Assembly (NCBI GenBank): GCA_023807065.1
Contig: JAJJLU010003689.1
Coordinates: 1-37,990, forward strand
Direction of reading: 5' to 3'
Length of the DNA stretch: 37,990 bases
DNA from: Isotricha intestinalis
Lineage: Eukaryota; Ciliophora; Litostomatea; Vestibuliferida; Isotrichidae
Shown here: positions 28,087-37,066 of the stretch, one piece after another
How positions within the stretch are numbered: position 1 is the first letter of the stretch
How the letters are laid out: the number at the start of each line of letters is the position of its first letter
Position numbers and translations under genes: made by a program
Notes under the pieces: generated by a model
What the model was told of the DNA's origin: nothing
What the model saw: the letters and a program-made list of their open reading frames with translations, nothing else
Database searches by the model: none

Positions 28087-30192
28087 TCAATTAAAATGAT
28101 CTTCATATTCTTTATCTTGTATTGTTTTAATAATTTTTAATTTTGCTTGAATACTACCTATATATAAATCAGAAATTTCATTTCTCATTTTAGCATTTTT
28201 TTTAGGGTCTAAATTATATAATTGTGTTTTAAACTCAGCTTCTCTTTGTAATTGATTACTTTTTTCTTGAATATCATAAATATTATCAAATATATTTCTA
28301 TTATTTTTATTATTTTTCATCATTTTATCCCATTGTTCTTTATTATCTGCAGACATACTTAATTTATTATTTTTTAATTCTCTTTCTTTTCTCATTAAAG
28401 TTAAATAATCTTTTGATTTTGTAATTTTTCTTTTATCATTACTTAAAGTATCATTATTTACTTTTATTGGGTTTTTCTTTTTTAAATCTTGAGAAGATAT
28501 TGTATTAAAAATTTGATATTTATTATTTGCTTTTTGAATTTGCTTTTTCAAATCTTTAATTTTTTCAATTCTATTTTCTCCTTTTAAATTACTTATAATA
28601 TTTTCTCTTTGTTTTTTTAATTTTTCACTTATTGATTTTGGAAAATGAAATTTTTTAATTCCTTCACCGAAAATTTTTATTTTTTGTTTTTGTTCATTTA
28701 TTTTTTCAATTCTATTATTTTCTCTATTTAAAAATTCTTTATCTTTTTCTAAACTATTTTTATAAAAGTGAGATTGATACTTAGGTAATAATTCCTTTCT
28801 TTCTTTAAATAAATCTTCTAATTGTATTTTTTTTTGTTCTAATTCTGCAAAAGTTTTTTTTTCATTAATAATAACTTCTTTAGCAAAATTATTTAATTCT
28901 CTTGATGAAATTGGTTTATAAAAGTCTTTTCTTTTAGCAAGTTGAATTTTCAAATAATTATTTTCATCTTGTTTTCTTATTAATTCTTTTTCTTCTGAAG
29001 TTATATAATTTTTATCTTTATAAGAAGGAGATCCATTAATAAATTTTCTAACATGATTTATTATTTTATTATTTTTTTCTTTTATTTTTTCTTCTAATTT
29101 TTTTTGATTATTCATAAATTCTATTTTTTTTAATTCTTCATCTCTTTTTTTTAAGTTTGATTCTTCTTTATTTTTTTTTTCATATTCTTCTTCTTCTTTT
29201 AATCTTTCTTCATTTCTTTCTTTTCTTCTTTTATATATATTTCTATTTATTGTCATCATTGCTTCTGAAAAATGTTCTTTATCGTTTTCAAAATTATCTA
29301 AAAATTTTTTTATGATATCTTTTTTAGAATGAGTCTTATTTTCTTGATATACTATTGTATTTATTTGATCATCAATATCATGTAATTTTAATATTAAACT
29401 TCTTTTTTCATTTCTTATACTTTTTAATCTATCTTTTTTTATAATTTCAATTGTATTTAATGGAATAGACATATATGATTCATTTTCTAATTTTAATTGG
29501 GCTTTATCTAATTGATGTAAATTTATTTGAAGACTTGAAGATTTTTTATGAAGATTTTTTAATATAAATTTTTTTTTATTCAATTTATTTATTATGTCTT
29601 GTTTATTAATTTTAGTCATTTCATCAAGTTTATCATCTATTTTATTTATATTTTCAGTTTTATTTGTTATTTCATTTCTAATTTTATAAAGTGTTTTTAC
29701 TAAAGTTTCACTTTCATTTGTTAATTGGGGAGAATTACTATTTATATCATTTACAATAATATTATTATTTTCAGTTTTATTATTATTATCATTTAAAATA
29801 TTATTATTATTATTATTTTCAGTATTACTATAAATATTATTTAAAATGTTATTATTATTTTCAGTATTGATATTATTATTATTATCTTTTATTTCATTAA
29901 TATTATTATTATTATCATTCATTTCATTGATATTATTATTATTATCATTCATTTCTTTGATATTATTATTATTATCATTCATTTCATTGATATTATTATT
30001 ATTGTTATTAATCTGATTTTGGTCAACGATTAAATCATTTTGAATCACCTCTATATTTTTATTGGTTTCATCAATTATTGGATGATTTAAATTTTTTTTC
30101 TCTGAATTTTCTATTTCTTGGTTTGATGTTTCTAAATTTGGATTCTCATTATTTTCATTATATCCTTTATTCGGATTATTTTCAGTTTCCAT
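28087..30192 (-). CDS. large coiled-coil protein with Asn-rich repeat N-terminus
   Basis: A 701-residue protein. Residues 1-160 are Asn-rich and contain about four copies of a 10-residue repeat (INEMNDNNNN, residues about 68-108). From about 160 the chain is highly charged and coiled-coil: helical bundles at about 160-290, a Lys/Glu-rich stretch at about 300-380, and further helices to the end. Short motifs such as PKYQSHFYKNSLEKDKEFLN and FHFPKSISEKLKKQRE give it the look of a cilium- or basal-body-associated protein, but I cannot name a family. It is divergent from the 30242 gene with only 49 bp between the two ATGs. It ends with TGA. Confidence 0.7.
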   Translation of the reverse strand: METENNPNKGYNENNENPNLETSNQEIENSEKKNLNHPIIDETNKNIEVIQNDLIVDQNQINNNNNNINEMNDNNNNIKEMNDNNNNINEMNDNNNNINEIKDNNNNINTENNNNILNNIYSNTENNNNNNILNDNNNKTENNNIIVNDINSNSPQLTNESETLVKTLYKIRNEITNKTENINKIDDKLDEMTKINKQDIINKLNKKKFILKNLHKKSSSLQINLHQLDKAQLKLENESYMSIPLNTIEIIKKDRLKSIRNEKRSLILKLHDIDDQINTIVYQENKTHSKKDIIKKFLDNFENDKEHFSEAMMTINRNIYKRRKERNEERLKEEEEYEKKNKEESNLKKRDEELKKIEFMNNQKKLEEKIKEKNNKIINHVRKFINGSPSYKDKNYITSEEKELIRKQDENNYLKIQLAKRKDFYKPISSRELNNFAKEVIINEKKTFAELEQKKIQLEDLFKERKELLPKYQSHFYKNSLEKDKEFLNRENNRIEKINEQKQKIKIFGEGIKKFHFPKSISEKLKKQRENIISNLKGENRIEKIKDLKKQIQKANNKYQIFNTISSQDLKKKNPIKVNNDTLSNDKRKITKSKDYLTLMRKERELKNNKLSMSADNKEQWDKMMKNNKNNRNIFDNIYDIQEKSNQLQREAEFKTQLYNLDPKKNAKMRNEISDLYIGSIQAKLKIIKTIQDKEYEDHFN
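29863..30009 (-). repeat. 30-bp tandem repeat within coding sequence
   Basis: About four near-identical 30-bp copies at the DNA level, each encoding the ten residues I(N/K)EMNDNNNN or a close variant, flanked by further Asn runs from the same ATT/ATTATT microsatellite. Copies differ by one or two bases, so the array is recent or slippage-prone and likely to vary in length between strains. Confidence 0.85.
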
Positions 30193-30241
30193 TTATAATT
30201 TTTTAACAATTTTTAAATAAAATTCTTTGTTTCAAAATAAA
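30193..30241. promoter_or_regulatory. 49-bp divergent intergenic spacer
   Basis: The ATG of the minus-strand coiled-coil gene (30192) and the ATG of the plus-strand ECTFxPK gene (30242) are separated by only 49 bp of A/T-rich DNA. Both promoters must overlap here or lie inside the neighbouring coding sequence. No specific motif can be identified. Confidence 0.4.
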
Positions 30242-31693
30242 ATGGACAAAATAAAAGATAAAAAAATTGAAAATAAAAAAGATGATGAAAAATCAAATAA
30301 ATCAAGTTCTCCAAAAAGTAAAACAGGAAATAAGGAAATAGCTTCAAATAAAATAATAAAAAAAGGAGAAAAAATAAATTCTAAAAATAATAAAGTAAAT
30401 AATGAAAATAAAAAAGAAATAAAACCAGAGGAAAAGAGTATAACATCATCATTAGAAATATCAAGTAAAAATACAACATTAAATAAACTGAATGAGACTA
30501 TTTCAAAAGAAGATAAAAAAACAACTTTTTCAGAACCTAAAAACAAAAAAAATAAAAAAAAAATAGAAAACAAAATAATATTAAACGATATAGATTCTGA
30601 AATACTTAAAAATATAAATAACATACCAAATTATTCAAATAGAAGTTTTGATATAAGTACAATAAGAAATATGAATACAACATCATTAAATAATAGTTTA
30701 AATAAAAGTATTTCTAAAGTGATGAAAACTAATGTTTCAATAATTGAAGATGAAAAATATAGAAATACACTTAATGATATTTATAATAAAAGAAAAGAGA
30801 AATTTTCACCTGATAAAAATAAAGAAAAAAATATTCAAAATCAAACTTATGAAAGATCTATTAATTATATGAAAAGAAAGCAAGAAAAAATTAAAAACTT
30901 GATAAAATTAAATGAAGATAAAGAAATTGAAGAATGTACTTTTAAACCAAAATATTATAAAAATAAATATAATAAATTACAAAAAAGAAGTAATACTACA
31001 ACTAATAAAGAAAGAATAAATGATTTTTATCAAAAAGAAATTAAATGGAAGAATGATTTAAAAAATAAAAATCAATTAATTGAAAAAGATTTATTAGATA
31101 AAATGAATGAATGTACTTTTTATCCTAAAACTACAAAAGATATTCATGAAAAAGTTTTAATGGAATCAAAAATGAAGAATGAACCAGATTTTATTTATAA
31201 AAAAAATATAGAATGGTTAGATAAGATTAAAAAAAATAGAATAAAATCTGAAAAAGAAATAATTAATCAATTTAAAAGTGAACAAAATGAATTAAGAGAG
31301 AATTGTAAAAAAGATTATAAGAAAATTACTGGGAAAAAAATGGATGTTAATAAAAATAATATAATTACTATTAGTAATTTAAATAAAGAAGAAAAGAAAG
31401 AAATTGATTTTGATGAAATTAATTCTTTGATTAAAGAATTTAAAATAATAATAGAAAATAATAAGAAATTTATGAATGAAAATGATTTTAATTTTAAAAA
31501 ATATAATAAAAAACCCAAAACAAAAAAATTAAAAGATAATAATTATTTAGAAGGTTCATTGAAATATCAAAATGATTATAATTCAAATAAACAAAAAAAA
31601 TATATTATTAAAAGAGAAACTGATGAGGAAATGAATAATAAATATGAACTTTTAATGGCTAAATATCTTAAAGAAAAAAATCAGATAAAATAA
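30242..31693 (+). CDS. Lys-rich protein with ECTFxPK repeats, cilia-associated type
   Basis: A 483-residue protein. The ATG at 30242 is chosen; a TTG codon 15 bases upstream is not a likely start. Residues 1-115 are Lys/Ser/Asn-rich and disordered. The rest contains two copies of a unit of about 59 residues, each ending in ECTFKPK (about 231-237) or ECTFYPK (about 290-296), preceded by an aromatic/basic helix, and a third degenerate unit (FIYKKNIEWLDKIKKN). The (E)CTFxPK/I motif is widespread in uncharacterised proteins of ciliates and flagellates, often in ciliary or cytoskeletal fractions; I use this only as a hint. It is divergent from the 28087-30192 coiled-coil gene, so the pair may be co-regulated. 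Confidence 0.75.
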   Translation: MDKIKDKKIENKKDDEKSNKSSSPKSKTGNKEIASNKIIKKGEKINSKNNKVNNENKKEIKPEEKSITSSLEISSKNTTLNKLNETISKEDKKTTFSEPKNKKNKKKIENKIILNDIDSEILKNINNIPNYSNRSFDISTIRNMNTTSLNNSLNKSISKVMKTNVSIIEDEKYRNTLNDIYNKRKEKFSPDKNKEKNIQNQTYERSINYMKRKQEKIKNLIKLNEDKEIEECTFKPKYYKNKYNKLQKRSNTTTNKERINDFYQKEIKWKNDLKNKNQLIEKDLLDKMNECTFYPKTTKDIHEKVLMESKMKNEPDFIYKKNIEWLDKIKKNRIKSEKEIINQFKSEQNELRENCKKDYKKITGKKMDVNKNNIITISNLNKEEKKEIDFDEINSLIKEFKIIIENNKKFMNENDFNFKKYNKKPKTKKLKDNNYLEGSLKYQNDYNSNKQKKYIIKRETDEEMNNKYELLMAKYLKEKNQIK

Positions 31694-32322
31694 TTTTTTT
31701 ATTTAAAAAACAATTAAATAATATATCTTTATTTAATAAATTATAAATACCTAAAAATCGTCATATTAACGAATAAATGAATATTTAATTATTTTTTCAT
31801 TTACTTAATAATTTGATAAATAAAATAAAATTAGAAAACTTATTTTAATTCTTCTATTTTAAAAAATAATATTTTTTTAATCAAGATTTGTTTATTACAT
31901 TTATGATATAATGTTGTATTCAAATGATATTTTTTCTATAATTTAAGTAATAGAAGCTTATATAATTTAAAAAATTCAGATAATGATTTAAATGAAGTAA
32001 TTAATATATGTTCAACAAATGATGTTACACTTTCTGGAAAAATTAAATGTAATATTTCCAAAAAAAGAAAAATTCATTAAAAATTTAATGAATATCTTAA
32101 AATCTTTTTTATATTTAAACATAAATTATCAATCCCAAAAAGAGTAAAAAAAGAGAATAAATGACATGAATTTTTTTGAAATGAAATAGATTATTTTTAT
32201 TTTTAAATTAAAAAAAAGTTTAAATTAAAATTATAATAGAACAAAAATAAATAATTTAAATATTTATACATAAATACCATACCATAAACAAAAAAATAAT
32301 ATATTTTTCATAAATAAAAAAA
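31694..32322. other. intergenic stretch with a relic reading frame
   Basis: About 630 bp between two plus-strand genes. The centre (31928-32164) is a coding-like relic, annotated separately. The remaining flanks are A/T-only sequence with poly-A and poly-T runs; the final segment before 32323 is the upstream region of the B-box/WD40 gene. No RNA gene or repeat was seen. Confidence 0.5.
31928..32164 (+). pseudogene. gene relic with one internal stop and no start
   Basis: A single frame runs from 31928 (after a TGA at 31925) for 50 codons to TAA 32078-32080, then stays open for 27 more codons to TGA 32162-32164. The translation is protein-like (SLYNLKNSDNDLNEVIN, NDVTLSGKIKCNISKKRK, HKLSIPKRVKKENK) with Cys, Gly, Pro and Thr that plain A/T noise rarely yields. 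No start codon exists in frame. It is probably a decayed 3' fragment of a gene; no family is recognised. Confidence 0.4.
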
Positions 32323-33954
32323 ATGTACAGCGATGATGAAGATATAACATGGTTAGTATGCCCATTATGTAAAAACTCAATTCCATCATTATCACATTTA
32401 ATTCAAAATCAAAAAGCTTATGTTGAAATAAAATGTTCATGTAATAATATGAAGCCTCAAATTATGTCAATTGAAGAATATTTAGAAAAAATGACAAGTA
32501 TAGCAAATTCATTAGATATATATTCATTAATTTTTTTAACATGTAAAACTCATAGAGAAGAATATAATTCATATTGTTATTCTTGTAAAAAAAGATTATG
32601 TAATGGATGTATGAGTGATCATTTAAGACATAATACAATTAATATTGGTGTTGTAGTTAATTCTTTAGATACAGATAAATTAACTGAAAATTTTGAAAAA
32701 AGTAAAAATAATTCTGTGATTAATAATCAATTATCTAAAGATTATATTATTTCTATGTTAATGCAAAAACAAGAAGAAATTAAAGAAGCTATTGAAGAAA
32801 TTGAAAAAAATTTTGAGATAAATAAAAAAATCAATGATGATTTAATTAATTTTTGTGAATGCTTATTTCAAAATTTCCATAAATCACAAAATGCAAGAAA
32901 AATTACTAATATAAATATATTAAATAATTTTTTAGATAATACAAAATTTAATTTATTACAATGTGAAATAAATGAAAATAAGTTATTAGAAAGTTCAAAA
33001 AATTTATGTGAATATTATAAAAATTATTATATAATAAGAAAAAAAGAAGATAGTTACATTAAAACAAAATCAATAGAAACAAAAAGAACAATTCATTGTA
33101 TAAAATTATTATCAAATAATAATATTGCAGTAGGAACATCACCAGATGAAGAAGAAAATAATATTATAATATACTCATTACCTAATTTAGAAACAATAAA
33201 AAAAATATCAGGTCACTTTGGTTCAGTATCAACAATAAATGAAATAGAAATTAATTCAAATATTTACTTATTAACAGGAGCAGATGATAAATCAATTAAA
33301 ATATGGAATGAAAAAAATTATGAATGTGAATTAACAATAAGAGAACATGAGCAAAAAATAACAAAAATAGTTACTTTAAAAGACACATGTACAATAGCTT
33401 CATCGTCATGGGATAGAATAATAAAAATAATAGATTTATATGAATTAAATGATAAAAAATATAAAGTCATAGGAACTTTAATAGGACATAAAAAAGATAT
33501 TAAAAGTATAATTCAATTAAAAGATGGGAATTTATTATCTTGTTCAGCAGATAAAAAAATGAAAATTTGGGATATAAAAGAAGAAGAATGTATAAATGAA
33601 TTTGAAAATGTTTTTAGTTCAACAAATAATTCTATATTAGAATTAAATGATGGAAGAATTGCAGTTGGAGGAGGAAAATCAGTTAAAATATATAATTTAA
33701 ATACTATGCAAGAAGAAGATATTTTACATGGTCATGAATTATGGGTTAATGTTATTAAACAAATTAAACCTGAATTAATTATTACTGGAAGTAGTGATCA
33801 AACTATTAAAATATGGGATTTAAATTTTAATGATTGTGTTGGAACTATTAAAAATTTTGAAAGTAGTATTAGTGATATTTGTTTAGTTAATAATAATGGA
33901 GATATGGTCACTGGAACTTATAAAGGATTTTTAACTTTGTGGAAACATGAATAA
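32323..33954 (+). CDS. B-box zinc finger / WD40 repeat protein
   Basis: A 543-residue protein. The N-terminus has a small zinc-binding cluster (C13, C16, C38, C40), possibly a degenerate RING or ribbon. A B-box follows at 74-103 (C74, H77, C85, C88, C93, C96, H100, H103), then a helical coiled-coil region (about 125-245). WD40 repeats run from about 250 to the end, forming a probable seven-bladed propeller (GADDKSIKIWN, SCSADKKMKIWDI and GSSDQTIKIWDL are typical blade ends). The layout is TRIM-like, with a WD40 propeller as substrate or partner reader. Without a proper RING, E3 ligase activity is doubtful, so a scaffold role is inferred. The B-box spacing is identical to that in the pseudokinase protein at 4070-6988. 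Confidence 0.88.
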   Translation: MYSDDEDITWLVCPLCKNSIPSLSHLIQNQKAYVEIKCSCNNMKPQIMSIEEYLEKMTSIANSLDIYSLIFLTCKTHREEYNSYCYSCKKRLCNGCMSDHLRHNTINIGVVVNSLDTDKLTENFEKSKNNSVINNQLSKDYIISMLMQKQEEIKEAIEEIEKNFEINKKINDDLINFCECLFQNFHKSQNARKITNINILNNFLDNTKFNLLQCEINENKLLESSKNLCEYYKNYYIIRKKEDSYIKTKSIETKRTIHCIKLLSNNNIAVGTSPDEEENNIIIYSLPNLETIKKISGHFGSVSTINEIEINSNIYLLTGADDKSIKIWNEKNYECELTIREHEQKITKIVTLKDTCTIASSSWDRIIKIIDLYELNDKKYKVIGTLIGHKKDIKSIIQLKDGNLLSCSADKKMKIWDIKEEECINEFENVFSSTNNSILELNDGRIAVGGGKSVKIYNLNTMQEEDILHGHELWVNVIKQIKPELIITGSSDQTIKIWDLNFNDCVGTIKNFESSISDICLVNNNGDMVTGTYKGFLTLWKHE

Positions 33955-34240
33955 AGTTTTGATTTTTGAAAAAAAAAAATATTTTTTTATTTGAAGTTTT
34001 TATATGTTATTTTTTAATTAAAAAATATTTAATTGGTTTTATTATTTTTATACTGAATTTTCTTTTTTATTGTTTAAATAAGATAAATTATTTAATTTTA
34101 AATCATTAAATAATCTTTGATTTTAAAATTTTAAATATTTGAAAATATACTTATCTATTATAACTATAGAAAAAAAAAAATTAAATAAAAAAATGTTCAT
34201 TTAATTTTCTTACGAAAAATATATTATTTTTCCATTAAAT

Positions 34241-34657
34241 TTATTCTTGAGCAGGAGTTTCACTTTCTTGTGTTCTTCCTCCTCTTCTTCCTCCTCTTCC
34301 TCTTCCTCTTCCTCTTCTTTCTCTCTTTTCTTCTCTTTCTTCATTTTCTTCATTTTCTTCTTCTTTAGGTTGTTCTTCAAATTTATGAGTATTTGGAATA
34401 ATTGAATCAGGTAATCCTAAATATTTTCTTAAATATTCTACTCCTTTTTCTGTTAAGCAATAATAATGCCATTGCCATGAAAATATCTCAGTTACAAATT
34501 TTCTAGATGCTAAAGAGCGTATTACTAAGAAACAATTTAAATTTGGTATATCTAAGTTTTCATTTTTATTTGCATAGTCTTTTTTAAAACAAAATACTCC
34601 TTCTTTTAATAGGTATGTATATATTTTTATTTTGTCTTTTGTTGAGACAAGAACCAT
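34241..34657 (-). CDS. RPS10: 40S ribosomal protein eS10
   Basis: A 138-residue cytosolic small-subunit protein. The eS10 (S10 plectin-type winged-helix) domain covers about 1-95 (IKIYTYLLKEGVFCFKKD, NLNCFLVIRSLASRKFV, SWQWHYYCLTEKGVEYLRKY, LGLPDSIIP). The C-terminus is a Glu-rich linker followed by an RG-rich tail (RGRGRGRGGRRGG), a feature shared with animal and plant eS10. Length and both ends are normal, so the gene is complete and intronless. GC in the RG tail is higher than in neighbouring genes because Gly/Arg codons force it. Confidence 0.95.
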   Translation of the reverse strand: MVLVSTKDKIKIYTYLLKEGVFCFKKDYANKNENLDIPNLNCFLVIRSLASRKFVTEIFSWQWHYYCLTEKGVEYLRKYLGLPDSIIPNTHKFEEQPKEEENEENEEREEKRERRGRGRGRGGRRGGRTQESETPAQE

Positions 34658-34790
34658 ATTTTTTTTAGATATTAAATGAAATTTATTTTTTTTTATTTAT
34701 TTATTTAATTATTTATTAATTATTTTATTTTTTTTGGGATTTAGCTTTAATTAATAGTTTATTTTATTTACATTTTTATAAAATATTTAT

Positions 34791-35723
34791 TTACTCTTTT
34801 ATTTCTCTTGTTTTATTTAAAAAAGAATCTATTAATTCATTTGTCTTTTTCATATCATTTTGAGTATTTTCTAATATTTTATAATATTGTTTATGATTTT
34901 GTTCTGTTTTTTGTTTTGTTATTAAATCTCTTATAATCTTTTTTCTGTGACTATTATTTATTATTTGCATTAAGGAAACTGCATCAAAATTCTTTTTATC
35001 AGAAATTAATTTATCAAAATAATCATTAAATTTTATAGTAGAAAAATTCTCTTCTACTATTTTTTCTTTTAAAAATTCATCACTTTTAACATTCATTTTA
35101 TTATCAATATAATTATAACATTGATTACATTTTTTAATCATTAATTCACCATATTTATTATATATATCTATTTTATTTTGTAATTTTTCATATTGAATAT
35201 TAGAATTATTCATTAATGAATCTAAAGAATTTATGAATTCTTTTTTTTTGAATAAAGGAGGTAAAAATTTTTTATTTTTTCCTAAGGAACTACTTGTATT
35301 TAATGTTTGACTATTTTTTCCTTTAAAAAAAGAAGGATCATCAAAATTTGTTGACATATTTGTAATAAATATTCCTGAAGAATATGAATTTTGTTCTGTT
35401 AAAAGTTTTAGATTATCTTTTGGTTTAAGGTCAAATCTTTTTAATGAATATGGATTTTCTTTTATTTGTTTTTTAAATTTTTTTTTAGCTATAGGTGTTA
35501 CTATTGGACATTTACGATATATTTTTCTAAATATGTTATTATTATTTTTTTCTATTGTTTTTGAATTAGCTAAATATGCTTTTTCTTTATCCAATTGAAT
35601 AATATTATTTGTTATTTTATTCATATAATTTGTAGCTAATTTTGGAATACATGGTAAGCTACCACTAACTTTAATTGATTCAAATGGATTTTTTGGAGTT
35701 ATATTTTTTTTTTCTATTGACAT
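34791..35723 (-). CDS. basic protein of unknown function
   Basis: A 310-residue Lys/Asn/Ser-rich protein. The first 160 residues are low-complexity with conserved-looking basic patches (AKKKFKKQIKENPYSLKRF) and an FFKGKNS segment. The C-terminal 150 residues are predicted helical with a lone Cys pair (KKCNQCYNYI) and heptad-like stretches. There is no signal peptide, membrane segment or known domain. It lies in the same orientation as eS10 and the membrane genes. A cytoskeletal or ciliary role would be a guess; I do not recognise it. Confidence 0.65.
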   Translation of the reverse strand: MSIEKKNITPKNPFESIKVSGSLPCIPKLATNYMNKITNNIIQLDKEKAYLANSKTIEKNNNNIFRKIYRKCPIVTPIAKKKFKKQIKENPYSLKRFDLKPKDNLKLLTEQNSYSSGIFITNMSTNFDDPSFFKGKNSQTLNTSSSLGKNKKFLPPLFKKKEFINSLDSLMNNSNIQYEKLQNKIDIYNKYGELMIKKCNQCYNYIDNKMNVKSDEFLKEKIVEENFSTIKFNDYFDKLISDKKNFDAVSLMQIINNSHRKKIIRDLITKQKTEQNHKQYYKILENTQNDMKKTNELIDSFLNKTREIKE

Positions 35724-36045
35724 AAATTTTTAAATATATTTTGATTAATTTAAAAATATTTTAAATATATTAATTTAATTCTTTATTAAATTATAAATAA
35801 ATAATTTCTCTTTAAGTAGTTGCTAAAGTTAATTGATTAATCATTAAAAATGATTAAATGTAATTAAAACATAAATTCTACTAAAAATTTGAAAAAATAT
35901 AATTCCTTAATTAATAGTATTGAAAAAGACATCTTTCCAATATTTATTTGGAATTTTTTTGAGTTTATAATTATATTAATACATTATTCAAAATAATATA
36001 AAAAATTAAAAAAAAATATAAAAAATTAAAAATTTAAATTATAGT
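35724..36045. other. intergenic stretch, nothing functional recognised
   Basis: About 320 bp between two minus-strand genes. It contains a perfect 9-bp inverted repeat with a 3-nt loop (TTAATCATT aaa AATGATTAA, 35837-35857), which may be coincidental at this base composition, and A-rich runs near 36000-36040 downstream of the next gene. No gene was seen. Confidence 0.5.
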
Positions 36046-36999
36046 TTAAAGTGAATCATAATAATTATTTTGTTTATTGTATGCTTCCAAAAGAGAATCA
36101 TTTTCAAAATATTTTTCTTCTTCTTTAGTATTATCATTTTGAGAAATGAAAGTAATAAAAGATAATTTTTCTTCATTTTTAATTTTGGATAATATAGAAA
36201 CAACAAAGCAAAAACTATTTAAAATAAAACAAATAAAAATAATATCATTAAAACTAAACTGTCTAACAAAACTCATTTCATATACAATACATAATCCACT
36301 AAAAGTAAAATCATAATAATATGTTATTACAATAACTGAAATCAATAAACAAATATAAACAAACAGCAAATTATTATATAAAATAACGAATGTATTTATT
36401 GAAATTATAAAACTAAAAGATGTATATAAACTTAAGGAAAAAGAAAGTGATATTACATCAAATATATTTTGATATATAATATTTTTTTCCTTTTCTTTGA
36501 AATTATAATATGAAAACAATAAAAGAATTAAATTTATCATTGAAAAACAAACTAAACAAATAGATTTTACATTATTTCCATTTGGAATTAAATAATATAT
36601 TAAAAAATATAAACTTAATAAATAAAAAGAAAAAGTATATTTTACAGAAAATTGTGTTACAATGATTTTTTGAATGTTTTCTTCATTATTAAAAATGACT
36701 AATATATTTTTAATTAACGTGAAAAATAAAAATATTGAAACAAATATAAAAATTTGATTAATTATATGATTTTGTCCTTTAATATTTAGAACTGAAAAAT
36801 AACCATAAAAATAAGAAAAATATAAAATAATAATTCCTAGAATATTTAAAAATAATAAACTATAATGGATAAAAGGAAAATTATCAATATATATATCATT
36901 AAATGTATACTTGATATTTTTTTGAGGAAAATATAATTGTTTCACTGAATCATTTTCTGAAGTTAATATACTTGTTTCATTAAAAGAATTTCTTCTCAT
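36046..36999 (-). CDS. multi-pass membrane protein, about seven helices
   Basis: A 317-residue protein with a hydrophilic N-terminus (1-43) and hydrophobic helices at about 44-70, 79-103, 119-139, 145-165, 178-200, 205-228 and 250-270. The C-terminal tail is acidic and carries ENDSLLEAY (299-307), matching the acidic dileucine sorting signal [DE]xxxLL used for AP-complex sorting to endosomes, lysosomes or vacuoles. No cleavable signal peptide or pore, transporter or receptor motif is recognised. Next upstream on the same strand is another membrane gene with the same kind of signal, 67 bp away. Function unknown. Confidence 0.7.
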   Translation of the reverse strand: MRRNSFNETSILTSENDSVKQLYFPQKNIKYTFNDIYIDNFPFIHYSLLFLNILGIIILYFSYFYGYFSVLNIKGQNHIINQIFIFVSIFLFFTLIKNILVIFNNEENIQKIIVTQFSVKYTFSFYLLSLYFLIYYLIPNGNNVKSICLVCFSMINLILLLFSYYNFKEKEKNIIYQNIFDVISLSFSLSLYTSFSFIISINTFVILYNNLLFVYICLLISVIVITYYYDFTFSGLCIVYEMSFVRQFSFNDIIFICFILNSFCFVVSILSKIKNEEKLSFITFISQNDNTKEEEKYFENDSLLEAYNKQNNYYDSL

Positions 37000-37066
37000 T
37001 AATTAATTTATAACTCATTTTAAAATATTCGTTTAATAAATTAAATATATATATTTAATATTTATA

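Noticed and set aside
30227..30241. Extension of the ECTFxPK gene to TTG 30227
   Set aside because: An ATG at 30242 in A-rich context is the normal start; non-ATG starts are not needed anywhere in the window.
30232..30624. 130-codon minus-strand ORF rich in Phe, Ser and Leu
   Set aside because: Antisense of the Lys/Ser-rich N-terminus of the 30242 gene; composition is what its complement predicts.
35837..35857. Perfect 9-bp inverted repeat with 3-nt loop
   Set aside because: A/T-rich palindromes of this size are expected by chance here; no T-run or gene end suggests a function.
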